From contig CAUYUJ010014187.1 in NCBI GenBank assembly GCA_963575745.1, forward strand, positions 127,001-191,000: a stretch of DNA of 64,000 nucleotides, in the 5' to 3' direction. The notes under the pieces are model-generated. The model saw only the letters and a list, made by a program, of their open reading frames with translations, did not search any database and was not told where the DNA came from. Positions 41,448-51,100 of the stretch are shown here, in pieces (the first letter of the stretch is position 1; every line of letters starts with the position of its first letter). Both the position numbers and the translations under genes were made by a program. The stretch is from Prorocentrum cordatum. Lineage: Eukaryota > Sar > Dinophyceae > Prorocentrales > Prorocentraceae.

Positions 41448-42034
41448 GTCTTGTTTGATCCTCTCTCTCTCTCTCTGATCTTGGTACCCTCCTCCGAATA
41501 AACCATCCCCCCATCCACACCACCACCCGTGATAGCATATCTTATACCCTTGAATTCCCCAGAGATGTTCCCAGGGAGCTCCACATTGAAATCCCCCGAG
41601 ATAACCACGCTTGGAGTCCTATATTTACCACTGCATTCTCCAATAATCCGTGTAAGTTCAGCAATCGTTTCGTCACATATAGTCTCAGCATCTTTGACAC
41701 TCTCATCAGGTAGGTAGACGCTCGCAAAGATAATAGGGTGGTTTTTCTTTCCCAAGACAGCCACAACCAGCCTAGATTGTGTAGTGGTAATATCCCGAAT
41801 TTGTCCCTTCCATTGTCCGTTCATCATAATGGCCGCCTTCCCATCCCTTGATGGGAAAACACTAAACCCCAAACGTGTGCACTCACTCGATATCAGATGT
41901 TGTCCCTCCTGAATCGCCGCAAGGCCGACATGGGCCAAACAGTGTATAACCTCCGCCGCTCTGCAGTTTTTAGCACCAGCCCTCTGACAGTTCCAAGTTG
42001 CAGCCTTTACTTGGAAAAACTGTCGGGCTCTCTT
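41444..42034 (-). CDS. LINE-2 endonuclease domain, N-terminal part of ORF2
   Basis: Frame open from the codon after the ORF1 TGA. It begins with the AP-endonuclease-type start VKAATWNCQRAG, then AAIQEGQHL (catalytic Glu), SVYLPDES and VISGDFNVEL (Asp, Asn). The rest of the domain (LDYMCIP, RLSDHAMLVLS) lies in the next frame, beyond an (AG)n run where the frame changes; this frame ends at 41444. It would nick target DNA for target-primed reverse transcription. No ATG is present near the domain start, so translation by read-through or reinitiation is implied for the intact ancestor. Confidence 0.75.
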   Translation of the reverse strand, partial: KRARQFFQVKAATWNCQRAGAKNCRAAEVIHCLAHVGLAAIQEGQHLISSECTRLGFSVFPSRDGKAAIMMNGQWKGQIRDITTTQSRLVVAVLGKKNHPIIFASVYLPDESVKDAETICDETIAELTRIIGECSGKYRTPSVVISGDFNVELPGNISGEFKGIRYAITGGGVDGGMVYSEEGTKIRERERGSNKT

Positions 42035-43117
42035 TCACTGACGATTGTACTCTGTCAGAAATGTATCCTTTGTGGTCTGCACACCATATGTCGTCACAAG
42101 ATTCCTCCATGCATCATCCCAGAGCTGCCAGCCCGTACCTTCACGAAATTCTCCCAGAGGGAAAGGTCGCTGACCACTCACGGTACAGTAGATGGTGCTG
42201 ACAGGGGGGCCAATCTCAGCACGAAGTGAAACCGTAGGGATCTGAGCACGCATAACGGCCATGAAACGGCTTGTAGCTTTGACATGTGGTCGCTTCCATG
42301 GTGCACAGTCCACTGAGAAGCGCAGAGTTGTTGGGTCAATCTGCTGAGAAAGGCCCTGGATGAGATGTTGCGGCGACGGCAGCTGGATACCTGGGGGGGG
42401 AGGCGTACGATTCTGCACAGGTGTCACAATCTGACCGAGGTACTTTTTCCATCTCCAGAGGATGTCTGCCTCTACTCCCCCCTTCACCGCCATCTTCATG
42501 TTACCGAACATCACCCGGCCTGAGTTGAGTCGTTCCGTCCTGTCTGAGTCGAGTAACGCCCTGTCATCTTCACTGAGTACGTTGGCAATATTCTTAATAA
42601 TACGCATACCATCATCATATGTCAGCATTTGTTGGTTTCGTACAGCAGGGTTCCGCCAGTCCTTGACCCACCCCTTTACCTCAAGGAACGTCGGGCGCCA
42701 CATGTTACGTGCTGCCTGCTGTGCAGTCGCCCCTCCTGTACCCCCGCCAGATCCTGGAGCAGACGCCACCGAGGGAGCCCCTCCCGTCTGGATAGATGCA
42801 ACGATGGACTCAAGTTTAGTCTGACGGTCTCCGAGAGTGTCAATGGCCTTCTGCTGCACATCCATTCTGGTCGTGTGTTGGTCGAGGGTGTGTCGAATGG
42901 CTGTCTGGTTATCTTTGCTGGCAAACCCCATTTCAAGCAATAAACGAATGCTGTCATTCTTTTCATTAGCAATCACATTATGTCTCCTCACCTCCTCTGC
43001 CTGTCTCTCATCATCTGATACACGTGCACGAACAGAGCGATCATCAGGAAAAGGGACCGTTGCAGAGATATTATCCTGAGAGGATTTCACTTCACCGACT
43101 GGTACAGCCTGCAACAT
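42035..43117 (-). CDS. LINE-2 ORF1 protein
   Basis: 360 residues from the ATG at 43117. An N-terminal charged helical part (EVRRHNVIANEKNDSIRLLL, then LGDRQTKLESIVASI) could form a coiled coil. A Gly/Ala linker follows, and then a C-terminal region with CAPWKRPHVKATSRF, which matches the LINE-1 ORF1. Upstream, 43118-43485 is open in another frame and carries a small tandem repeat (THSGST twice); it is probably leader sequence. The stop is TGA, and the downstream sequence stays open in the same frame into the endonuclease domain, beginning about nine codons later (VKAATWNCQRAG) with no ATG between. Confidence 0.7.
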   Translation of the reverse strand: MLQAVPVGEVKSSQDNISATVPFPDDRSVRARVSDDERQAEEVRRHNVIANEKNDSIRLLLEMGFASKDNQTAIRHTLDQHTTRMDVQQKAIDTLGDRQTKLESIVASIQTGGAPSVASAPGSGGGTGGATAQQAARNMWRPTFLEVKGWVKDWRNPAVRNQQMLTYDDGMRIIKNIANVLSEDDRALLDSDRTERLNSGRVMFGNMKMAVKGGVEADILWRWKKYLGQIVTPVQNRTPPPPGIQLPSPQHLIQGLSQQIDPTTLRFSVDCAPWKRPHVKATSRFMAVMRAQIPTVSLRAEIGPPVSTIYCTVSGQRPFPLGEFREGTGWQLWDDAWRNLVTTYGVQTTKDTFLTEYNRQ

Positions 43118-43608
43118 GTTTTTGTCTGCACTGTACTTGTTGAGCCACTGTGTGTCTGTGACCTCTGTGATGGGTTCTGCAATACCGTACCTGTTGAGCC
43201 ACTGTGTGTCTGATACCTCTGGCTGCCTATTCCGTCGTTTGTTGAGCTGTCGAAAGTCGTAGCCCGCCGTCTTCGCAAGTACACTGGATGAGGTACTCTG
43301 ATATGCTCAGTAAAGATACGTGATCCGTCCGTCAGGCGAAAGTCACAAGTACACGATTCCAGCACAATAATGAATACGTGAGACCGTCCGTCGGAAGTCA
43401 CAAGAAACTCAAGAAGTGCAGATGATACGCTGTCCGTCCGTTCAGCAAGATAGGAAAGTAAAAGGGACAACTGCAGCAACAACAATACAAAGGCGGCCTA
43501 GCTTGCCTCGAACTGGTGGTAGTCGAAGTGCACGAAGAGGCAGCAATGGCCCCCGCGCTGCCGTCCCGCGGCACCGCTCCCCCTAGACGGTCTGTGGGAT
43601 CCAGCCGC

Positions 43609-43623
43609 CTTGAGCCTTGAGCC
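43609..43623 (-). other. Tandem spliced-leader relics at LINE-2 5' end
   Basis: The minus strand reads GGCTCAAG twice in direct, one-base-overlapping tandem, followed by the GCGGCTGGATCCCACAG leader of the element. LINE-1 has the related CTGGACCCCACAG just inside its relics. The adjacent CCATTTTGG on the plus strand is part of a small palindrome and is not clearly leader-derived. Confidence 0.55.
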
Positions 43624-44403
43624 CCATTTTGGGGCCGGCCCTCCCTCCACTCCAGCCACTCCGCCCTCGCGGAGCGCCGGGGAGAGGGGTGGAGGGGGAG
43701 GAGGGGCAGGACGGGGCGGGGGTGCCAGCGCCATGCGCCCACACACACACACGCACACACACGGGCAGACACACTTTTCCTCAGGGAGCGCGCCGCGTCG
43801 CACACGTACGCAAGCATGCTCCACACACACGCACGCATACACACATACACACACACGCACACACACATCCACACGCAAAGGTCGACACCCACGCGCAAAC
43901 GCGCACACACAAACACTCAACACATATCACACACACACCGTGGACACACACAAACACACAAACACACCAGACACACACAAACACACTGACACACACACAC
44001 ACACACACGCACACACGCTCGAGCACACTCACATCCACACGCGCCCACTCTTACACACACACGAACAGACACGCGCACAAACAGAGATACAAACAGAGAT
44101 GCATACAGACACACAGACAGACACACACACACACATACCCACGGACACACAGACAGACACACAGACAGACACACAAACAGAGCCACAAACACACAGACAC
44201 AAAGACACCCACACACACACTTACACACACACACACACGCCAGCAGACACACAGGCAAACACAGACACACGCCAGCGCACACACACTCACGCACTGACAA
44301 AACATCCTCATGCACACAGACAAACAAGAGCACACATGCAAGACGGACGCGCCTACAGGGCGCCCGTGCCAACCTCCAGTGGCAGCCCAAGCGCCCGCTG
44401 CGC
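43624..44403. repeat. GC-rich piece and (CA)n block
   Basis: A GC-rich stretch (43624-43735) shares the CCACTCCGCCCTCGCGGAGC segment with 37455. It is followed by CA-rich dinucleotide DNA to about 44340, including an ACAGACAG-type stretch (44100-44190). Read from the minus strand, this (GT)n lies just downstream of the ubiquitin-protease frame. Confidence 0.85.
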
Positions 44404-44472
44404 TTGAACGGCAGAGCTCTGTCAACGGCACACCCAGGGCCGGCGAGCGCCGCTGCACACGAGGCGCAGCTC

Positions 44473-47388
44473 TCAGAGAGCCGCGTCCGACACCGCCACG
44501 ATCGTTGGCTCGTCATCTCCACCCCCGCGCAGGCGGCGCAACGTCTGTCGCAGCCTCTCCTCAGGCCACTTGCCAATGCCGACGGGCACGTCCAGCCGAC
44601 GCACTACGAGTGCTCCAACGACTTCTCCGATCAAGTCCTGCCGCTGGTTGTGCTCGGCGATGGCCAGGCGCTGCCGCCTCTCTTCAGGATCCTCCTGCCG
44701 CGCGCGATCCTCCGCAGCAGCGGCGGCGATATCCCGCGCGCTCGCGCGGCTGCCACGCTCCCCGCGCTCACCGCCCGACGACAGGGCCGAGGCCGCACTG
44801 GGCGCGCCAGCCCCTCCAGCACCGTCGCCGCCCCATGTCGGCGCCCTCGCGGCGACGCCATCGCTGGCGGGCACCCTGGCGGATCGCCCCTCCGCGGGCC
44901 CCCCCGCGGGCGCGCCACTCGCGCCAGCCTCGGCCGCGGGCGCCGCGCGCGGGGCCTTGCCTGCATGCCCTCCCTCCGGAGCCGCCTCTACACGCGCCGC
45001 ACCCCCCCGCCCGCTTCCGCTGGCAGACCCAGAGCCTGCTCGCGTGACGACCGCGGCCCGCCCCGCGCCCTCGCCAATCGCGCCAGCCTCGGCCGCGGGC
45101 GCCGCCGCGCCTGCCTGCTTATTCCTGAACGCCTTCAACTTTCTCTCCGGGATGGGCCCGTCCACACGCCCATGCCAACCATCTCTGTGTTGCTGCTGGA
45201 AATGCTGCCCGCAGAAATCCCCGCATCCCTGCTTTGGCGCGCTCCGGCATTGTCCGCCAGCTCCGTTCGCCCAGGTACGAGCCATGCACTTAGCGGTGTC
45301 AATGTTTTCTGGCGTAAAGCGACGCCATTCGTCCCCCGCGAGCGACGCCCCCGCGCCTGGCTGGACTCCAGCAGGCACCTGGTCCGCGGACGAAACGCCA
45401 GCGGCCCTGCCAGTGTCGTCGTCCTCGTCGCCCGCGCGGCCCGGAGCTGGCGGCGACAGCCCGCGCTTCTTGCCCCTGCGCGATGGCGGCTGCGGCTGCC
45501 CCGAAGCGCCAGGGTCCCCGTCGCCAGCGCCAGGATCCCCGCCACCCGCCCGACGCCGCTTGCCTGGTGGCTCGCCCCCCGACGCCAGCTGCCCGGCGGG
45601 CGCACTCGGCGGCGCAGACGGCGCGGCAGTGGCGCTGGAAGCAGCGCCGCCGCCGCCGCTTCCGCTCCCCGCAGACCCCGCCGCGCGCCCGCCTGCATGC
45701 CCGAGAGGCGCAGTCGGCGGAGCCGGCGGCGCACCAGACGGTCCCGCACCAGCGCTGCCGCTGGCGCCCCCCGCAGACCCCGCCGCCGCGCGCCCGCCGC
45801 CTCCGCCCCGCGGACCCGCCCTGCGCACATACGCAAACACATAGGCGCCAATGTGCACCTGGTGGTTTCCGGCGATCTGCGCCCAAGTCTGGAGCTGGAC
45901 AGTACTGTCGTCGAATTTGGCGTATTCGTTCACGCCCACGGATGCATACGCATAATAGTGTCCGCTTGTCGCGCGCTCGCCCTGGTGCACCACGACCCCC
46001 GAGAAATCGCACTCGCACTCGGCATCCACAGGCCGCAGAATCTGAGGAAAGCGCACAGGGCGTCTGTCGTACCACTGGCCTATCACCCGCTCCACGATCA
46101 CGAAGAGCACCGGCGGCGACCGCTCCCAGCGATTGCCTGTATACACCCTGATGCCTTGACAGACCCCGGCCGCCGCCCTCTGAGCATCATCGAGGTGAGC
46201 GTGCGCCGGACATCCTTGCCCTGGCTCACCGACATGCCTTAATCCCAGCCGGATCAAGTCCTCCAGATCGCACGGCCCCCGGTGGTCGGGGCCGAGCAAT
46301 TCGGAAGGCACCACCTTCAGAAACGTCTTAATTTCCCCCTTGTCCGAACTTGCTGTGCACGCGGCGCATCGCCTCCGCTGCCGAAACGCAATGCCGCAGA
46401 CGTGCTGCTGGAGCACACTGCGCTGCCCGTGAGGCCCCCTTGCGGTACAAACGGGGTGTTCGGTCTCGGTAACGGCATGGAGGGCGGCCAGGAAGAACTC
46501 TGACGCGTCGCATTGCTTCGGTCTCCCTTGCTGATCGAATTCTGTGAATTCTCGCTCACCAAAAAGCCCCGCGCGCGCGGCGACTGCCAGCGGCGCGTCG
46601 GTGTCGACCCCCTCGCCCTGGACAGAGAGAGCCGTGGCCTGAGCTCCGAGCGCGCACGCCGCGCAAGATGCTGCGTTCAAAGGGCAATTCTGGTCGTGTT
46701 CGTGGAGGAGCCGACGGAAGGGAGCCAGGCGCAGCAGCACCTGCGCGACTGCGCTCACGAAGCAAGTGTTGCCGAGGTTTGCGATGCCCACGCCAGAGCC
46801 GCGGCCGCAGCGCCACTGCAGCTCCCTGGTAACCTCCTCCTGGGACACGCCGTAGGCTGCCATGCACAGATCCCGGTCCAGCGGGCGCAGCTCTGGCGGC
46901 TCTGCACCATCACCAACAGTCGCCGCCGTGCGAAACATGTCCCCCCAAAGATCCCTCGGCACTACGGTGCCCCTACCAGCACCGCGGCCGCCACCGGCGC
47001 GCCCACGCCCCCGCGAAACAGCGCTCCCCGTCGACGATGCCGCCGCCGCATCTCCGGTCCCCGTCGCGTCACCGCCGCGGCCGCGGCCCCTGCCCCGCCC
47101 CGCAGGCCCTGCGTCCGGCGCAATGTATGCCGGTGGCACCGTCAGAGCCTGGCCCGGGCGCAGCGCGTGCGAGGGCAGAGGCGTATGCACAGACGCCGCA
47201 GGGGCCGCCTCCCCGTCCGAAGGAGCTGATCCGTCAGCGTCGTCATCGTCGTCGCCTGCCTCCTCAACGACGCCCGCTGAGCTCCCCGCGGCACGAGACG
47301 GGCCCAGCGGCGACGCCCGCGGCACCGTCGGCGGCGCGGGCGCCGAGCTCGACTCCGGGGCGCCCCGTGCCGCGGGCCCATCCCCCAC
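44473..47388 (-). CDS. Ubiquitin-specific protease (C19) domain protein, Helitron-linked
   Basis: 971 codons from a GTG; the frame is open back to about 47440, where it joins the helicase. Residues 1-195 are a low-complexity Gly/Ala/Asp linker. Residues about 199-524 form a USP catalytic domain: Cys box GIANLGNTCFVSAVAQVLL (C209), CDASEFFLAALHAV, a zinc-type CAAC at 341-344, VIVERVIGQWY, His box GERATSGHYYAYA (H477), FDDSTVQ (D493/D494) and the closing GAYVFAYVRR. All catalytic positions are present, so it could cleave ubiquitin or a ubiquitin-like linkage. Residues 700-760 hold a Cys/His module (CMARTWANGAGGQC, CGDFCGQHF) that also occurs in the Helitron main frame (1391-1414). The C-terminus is a charged helix. 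It may be a fused accessory domain or a separately captured host gene. Confidence 0.85.
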   Translation of the reverse strand: MGDGPAARGAPESSSAPAPPTVPRASPLGPSRAAGSSAGVVEEAGDDDDDADGSAPSDGEAAPAASVHTPLPSHALRPGQALTVPPAYIAPDAGPAGRGRGRGRGGDATGTGDAAAASSTGSAVSRGRGRAGGGRGAGRGTVVPRDLWGDMFRTAATVGDGAEPPELRPLDRDLCMAAYGVSQEEVTRELQWRCGRGSGVGIANLGNTCFVSAVAQVLLRLAPFRRLLHEHDQNCPLNAASCAACALGAQATALSVQGEGVDTDAPLAVAARAGLFGEREFTEFDQQGRPKQCDASEFFLAALHAVTETEHPVCTARGPHGQRSVLQQHVCGIAFRQRRRCAACTASSDKGEIKTFLKVVPSELLGPDHRGPCDLEDLIRLGLRHVGEPGQGCPAHAHLDDAQRAAAGVCQGIRVYTGNRWERSPPVLFVIVERVIGQWYDRRPVRFPQILRPVDAECECDFSGVVVHQGERATSGHYYAYASVGVNEYAKFDDSTVQLQTWAQIAGNHQVHIGAYVFAYVRRAGPRGGGGGRAAAGSAGGASGSAGAGPSGAPPAPPTAPLGHAGGRAAGSAGSGSGGGGAASSATAAPSAPPSAPAGQLASGGEPPGKRRRAGGGDPGAGDGDPGASGQPQPPSRRGKKRGLSPPAPGRAGDEDDDTGRAAGVSSADQVPAGVQPGAGASLAGDEWRRFTPENIDTAKCMARTWANGAGGQCRSAPKQGCGDFCGQHFQQQHRDGWHGRVDGPIPERKLKAFRNKQAGAAAPAAEAGAIGEGAGRAAVVTRAGSGSASGSGRGGAARVEAAPEGGHAGKAPRAAPAAEAGASGAPAGGPAEGRSARVPASDGVAARAPTWGGDGAGGAGAPSAASALSSGGERGERGSRASARDIAAAAAEDRARQEDPEERRQRLAIAEHNQRQDLIGEVVGALVVRRLDVPVGIGKWPEERLRQTLRRLRGGGDDEPTIVAVSDAAL

Positions 47389-48145
47389 GTCCCAGCCGTA
47401 CTCGCGCGCCCTCTGCTTGGCGATTTTTGTAACTCGCTTTGAAAATCATGTTTTCGAAGCGTTGGACCCCGTCGCGGACGTACTGGGGCGGGCCCCGCTG
47501 CAGGATGTCCCAGGGCGGCAGGTTGTAGACGAGGACGCGATGGGCCACGCGAACGCGACTGAGCATGACGTACAGGTGCAGCCACCAGTCATCGGCGCCC
47601 ATGTTCATGGGCTTCTGGAGCACCATGGTGGCCGCATCCATGCCCAGGCCCTGCGCCGTCTGCACGGTGCGAACTTTCTCTGGCAGCAACGGGATCTGGT
47701 ACCTCGTAACCTTCACTTTCCGAAGCTTTCGCTCGCCATCGTCTTGGTAGTGATGGTTCCACTCCCAGGACGCCCTGTGCGGCGCGATCTGCACGACCCC
47801 GTCCCCGAACCCAAAGTCCTTCTCGAGGCCATCAAACCTGACGAGGACACAGCGCGGTAAACGCTTGCATCGATAATAACCGAGCCGGTGGGCGGCGTGA
47901 AGCTTCTTTTCGCGCCAATCCGCGTCTGGCGTCTCGAACTCTCGCGGGTGGAACCTCACGTCCACGACTTCCCCCACGGCGTCCTGGACGATCTGGTGCT
48001 TCGCCGACAATTTCACGTTCAGACGCACACGCATGCCGATGTACAGCGGGCACATGCCGATGAGGTGACCAGTGTTGTTCACGTTCGGCACCTGCAGCAT
48101 GGCCTTGTAATGCTCCTCATCGAAGGGCCTTGGAGGCAGGTCCAC
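47264..48145 (-). CDS. C-terminal half of the Helitron helicase
   Basis: Completes the PIF1/RecD-type helicase started in the previous frame, which it overlaps by 67 bases in another phase. GMRVRLNVKLSAKHQIVQDA corresponds to the 'variable loop' stretch usual before motif V. TVQTAQGLGMDAATMVL matches the motif that normally reads T-hydrophobic-HKxQG, with T-A in place of K-S. LYVMLSRVRVAHRV matches motif VI (Y-V-A-L-S-R). Real helicase sequence ends near FENMIFK (about 47440). There the frame again passes with a one-base shift into the protease frame (KIAKQRAREYGWD), and the remaining codons to 47264 are off-frame. As isolated it lacks ATP-binding motifs; it is only meaningful as part of the larger protein. 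Confidence 0.85.
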   Translation of the reverse strand: MDLPPRPFDEEHYKAMLQVPNVNNTGHLIGMCPLYIGMRVRLNVKLSAKHQIVQDAVGEVVDVRFHPREFETPDADWREKKLHAAHRLGYYRCKRLPRCVLVRFDGLEKDFGFGDGVVQIAPHRASWEWNHHYQDDGERKLRKVKVTRYQIPLLPEKVRTVQTAQGLGMDAATMVLQKPMNMGADDWWLHLYVMLSRVRVAHRVLVYNLPPWDILQRGPPQYVRDGVQRFENMIFKASYKNRQAEGARVRLGRGGWARGTGRPGVELGARAADGAAGVAAGPVSCRGELSGRR

Positions 48146-51100
48146 GGCCTGTCCCAGGCGATGCCCATCTCAAAACCGTCCTTGACATGGGGGTCCTGCA
48201 GCCGCTTGTCGTTCTTACCGGGTCGGACCACCCACTTTTGCACCATCCTTTTCTGCTCGGCCGTAAACTTTTTGCCCTGCCTCATGGTCTTCAAGAACCC
48301 GGGCATGAAAGGGCAGGGCGCGTGCGGAGTAACGAGAAGGTCCTTGAAGCGGTGCGTCTCGTACAGAAACATCGCGTGGGTGACGCCGTCCAAGAATATG
48401 GACTGCCCACTGCGGACGTGAACCGGCGCCTCGGGCGACTCACGCTGCAGCAAAGAAGACCTTCTGCCCTTGCCGCTCACCGGCCCCAGCTGATAAAAGT
48501 CACCCAGAAACATGACAATCGGAGCCTTCCCGAACATGTGCCCCCGCGCCATGTAAAGGTCCACATCGCAATTATACTGAGCCTTACGGGCTTTGCACAT
48601 GCGAAACGATGCAGCGCCGAGAAGCTGGGGCGGCACCATGGACACCTCCTCCACGATGACGGCCTTGAGGTCGTTCATGCGGTCCACGAAATCTTCATCG
48701 ACTTTCTGCCCAGAAAGCCTAGCGATGGTCATGGCCTGCTGGCCGCTCAGCCCGAAGCCGCTGTGGATCGTCTGCCCGCCGATGACGCGCGCAGCGCTGT
48801 TCGACGAGGCCACGGCGATCTCCGATCCCGCGCCGAACACCTCGTTGAGCAGACGTCGCAGCAGTTTCACCACCTCCGTCTTCCCCGTCCCGCCCTCCCC
48901 GTGCAGCAGGAGAGCCATCTGCTCCACCGGCTTGGGGCTTTTTCCGCTGCGCAGATCTTCCTCGTATGCCACGATGGCCTCCACCTGGCCCACGACCAGG
49001 GCGACCACCGCCTTCTGCTCCTTATTGAACGTCACGGGGTTGTCCGCCCTGGTCGCCCACTCGTCAAACAGCCTCTGCGCGATGTCGCGCGCCCGCGGCG
49101 GCCGCTCCTCGTCGCCGGCAACCGCGGGCGCCGGCGGCCGACCAGGCGCGAGCACGGCAGGCGCCGAACCCGCGAGGCCGCTCCGCCCGTCGCCATCCCC
49201 AGACAAGACCTCAGCTCCCTTTTTCCTGTATCGGAACGCCTCCTTCTGCTGTGCTTTGCCCACCTCGAACTGAGAGTCGTCCAACTCGAGACCGCCGAAG
49301 CCAGTCTGCCCTCCACTACTCGCGGCAGCAGGCTGCGGCTTATGGTCTTTCGCATAGCCGTCCAGGAAGATATTCTTATAGACCAAGCTTTGTGAGGACC
49401 CACGAATTCCCTCCAACTGGGCCACCGCGGGCACCTCGCTATCCTTCACGAGGTGCGCGGGCCTCTGTCGGTGCGCCGCCCACGCTTCGTCCGCCTCTGC
49501 CTCGTCCACCTCCTGAGCAAAACCATCCAACGCTCCGCCGCCGGCGCCCGCCCCCTCCTCCTCGTCCGCCTCCCCGGCAGGCCGATTCCCCACTGCCTCC
49601 AGCTCAGCAGACTGCTCGAAGTCCTTGGCCTCCGGACGGATCTTGGTTCGCGGCCGCCCTTTCGCCTCCGCCTCCACGTCGAGGTTCGTCGCGACCTGGA
49701 CGGTCCAGCGTGCCATGAACTCGGCGGCGCTGGGTTGCTGTGCAAAATGGCCTGGGCCTTCCTCTGAGCCCCGTTTCAGATCGATGTCCTCGATCGTGAA
49801 CCACTTTCCGGCTCGCCGCTCGCACTCCTCGTACTGCCCGGACAACGCCACCTGCTTCGCCCACCACTCCTCCCAGGCAGGCTGATGCTTCCCGGACGCG
49901 TCGACACCGGCCCTGTAGGGCGCCCAGGCCGCAGCCCCCTTCTCAGCCGGCTGCAACGGACGGAAAATCACAGACTTGAACAGCGCGTTGACCTCTGCCT
50001 CTTTCTCCTTCGAAGGCATCGTGAAGCCGAAGAACTTGGGCACCCTGAACGGCGCGCCGACGCGGAGCTTCTGCACTCTGGAGGCGGCGGCCGGGTGCGT
50101 GTCCGCGAACGCGTACGTCTCGAAGTCCTGCGGGTCGAAGTGGAGCGGGTTGGCCTGTGCTGTGTACACGTACATGGCGTAATGGTACATGCCCATGGAC
50201 TTCAGGGGCTCCCTGTCGCCGCGATGCAGCCAGTCCATCTTCATGTCATGGTCCAGCCGCGCGCTGTATTCGACAGCCTGCTGCTGCTCCTGCTCGGGCT
50301 GCCCCCCCCCAGCAGCACCGGCAGCCGCGCCCTCCCCGACAACGCCGTCGGCGACACGGGCGTGCAGCGTTGCGCGCCCCTCGTCCAGCGCATCCATGAC
50401 ACCGCCGCCCCCCTCGCCGTCCTCTTCCCCCGCGGCCGGCTGGTCCACCTCGATGTGGTCTGCGCGCGGGTCGGTCCAGAAGTCGTCCTTTTTCTGATGA
50501 GCGGCGGAGCTCGCCTGGAACGCCAGCGCCACGATCCCCTTGCAATACAGAGTCCAGGTGTCATGGGAGCAATAGCACTCGTGGCCATACTGCATCTGAA
50601 ACATCATCTCGGGCAGCTTCTTCAGGAGCGCCCGGTGCGAGCTGGTCGTGAGCTTGATGACAGTTCGCCTGGCAGAGTCTAGCACTCCGCCCCAGCCGCT
50701 GCGACGAGCGGCAGCAGCGGCCCGGGCCCCGTCGACGTCCTCCTCGCCCTCCGCCTCCGCCGCCTCATCCGCCTCCCGCTCCGCCTTCTGCTGGAGTCGG
50801 AGCCACTCCAACCCGGTGCTCTGCGCGTGCAGCACTCCGAGGTCGCCCGCGATCGGCCCCGCCTTGGTCGTGTAGTCCGTCTGGTAGTGCGCCATATTGA
50901 TGGCGTCCATGAACACGGCCTCCAGCGAGTGCAACACGTGCTCCCTCAGGCTGCCGGGCGGACCGCTGCCGCTCGCGCCAGCAGCTGCGGCGGCGCCGGG
51001 CGACGGGGGCGCGCTCGATGCAGAGCTGCCAGACGCCGCGCTCGATGCGGCGCGGCCTGGCGCCCGCGACTTCGGCTCTGCCTCGACGGCTGATTCTGAC

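Larger units (their letters stand above)
38040..43623 (-). mobile_element. LINE-2: decayed non-LTR retrotransposon
   Basis: A 5.6-kb minus-strand element with the same layout as LINE-1: 5' leader-like relics (43609-43623), ORF1, endonuclease, reverse transcriptase and permuted RNase H. The 3' end is cut right at the end of the RNase H. Satellite follows within a few bases, with no A tail and no junction palindrome. The coding region is broken by a frame change between endonuclease and reverse transcriptase at an (AG)n run (about 41458-41480) and by an in-frame TGA before the RNase H (38676-38678). The relation to LINE-1 is clear in every domain, but the sequences are well diverged, so these are two lineages rather than two copies. 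Confidence 0.85.

Noticed and set aside
43609-43640. A functional spliced-leader RNA gene
   Set aside because: The full 21-base leader followed by a donor site was not seen here or elsewhere in the window; only truncated 3' pieces occur.
43610-44407. His/Thr-rich and Cys/Val-rich frames on both strands
   Set aside because: Same cause as above: (CA)n read in all phases.
44404-46242. 612-codon plus-strand frame (and a 424-codon one from 44570)
   Set aside because: Opposite strand of the ubiquitin-protease frame, which has a full set of catalytic motifs; the plus-strand frames are low-complexity Ala/Pro/Arg.
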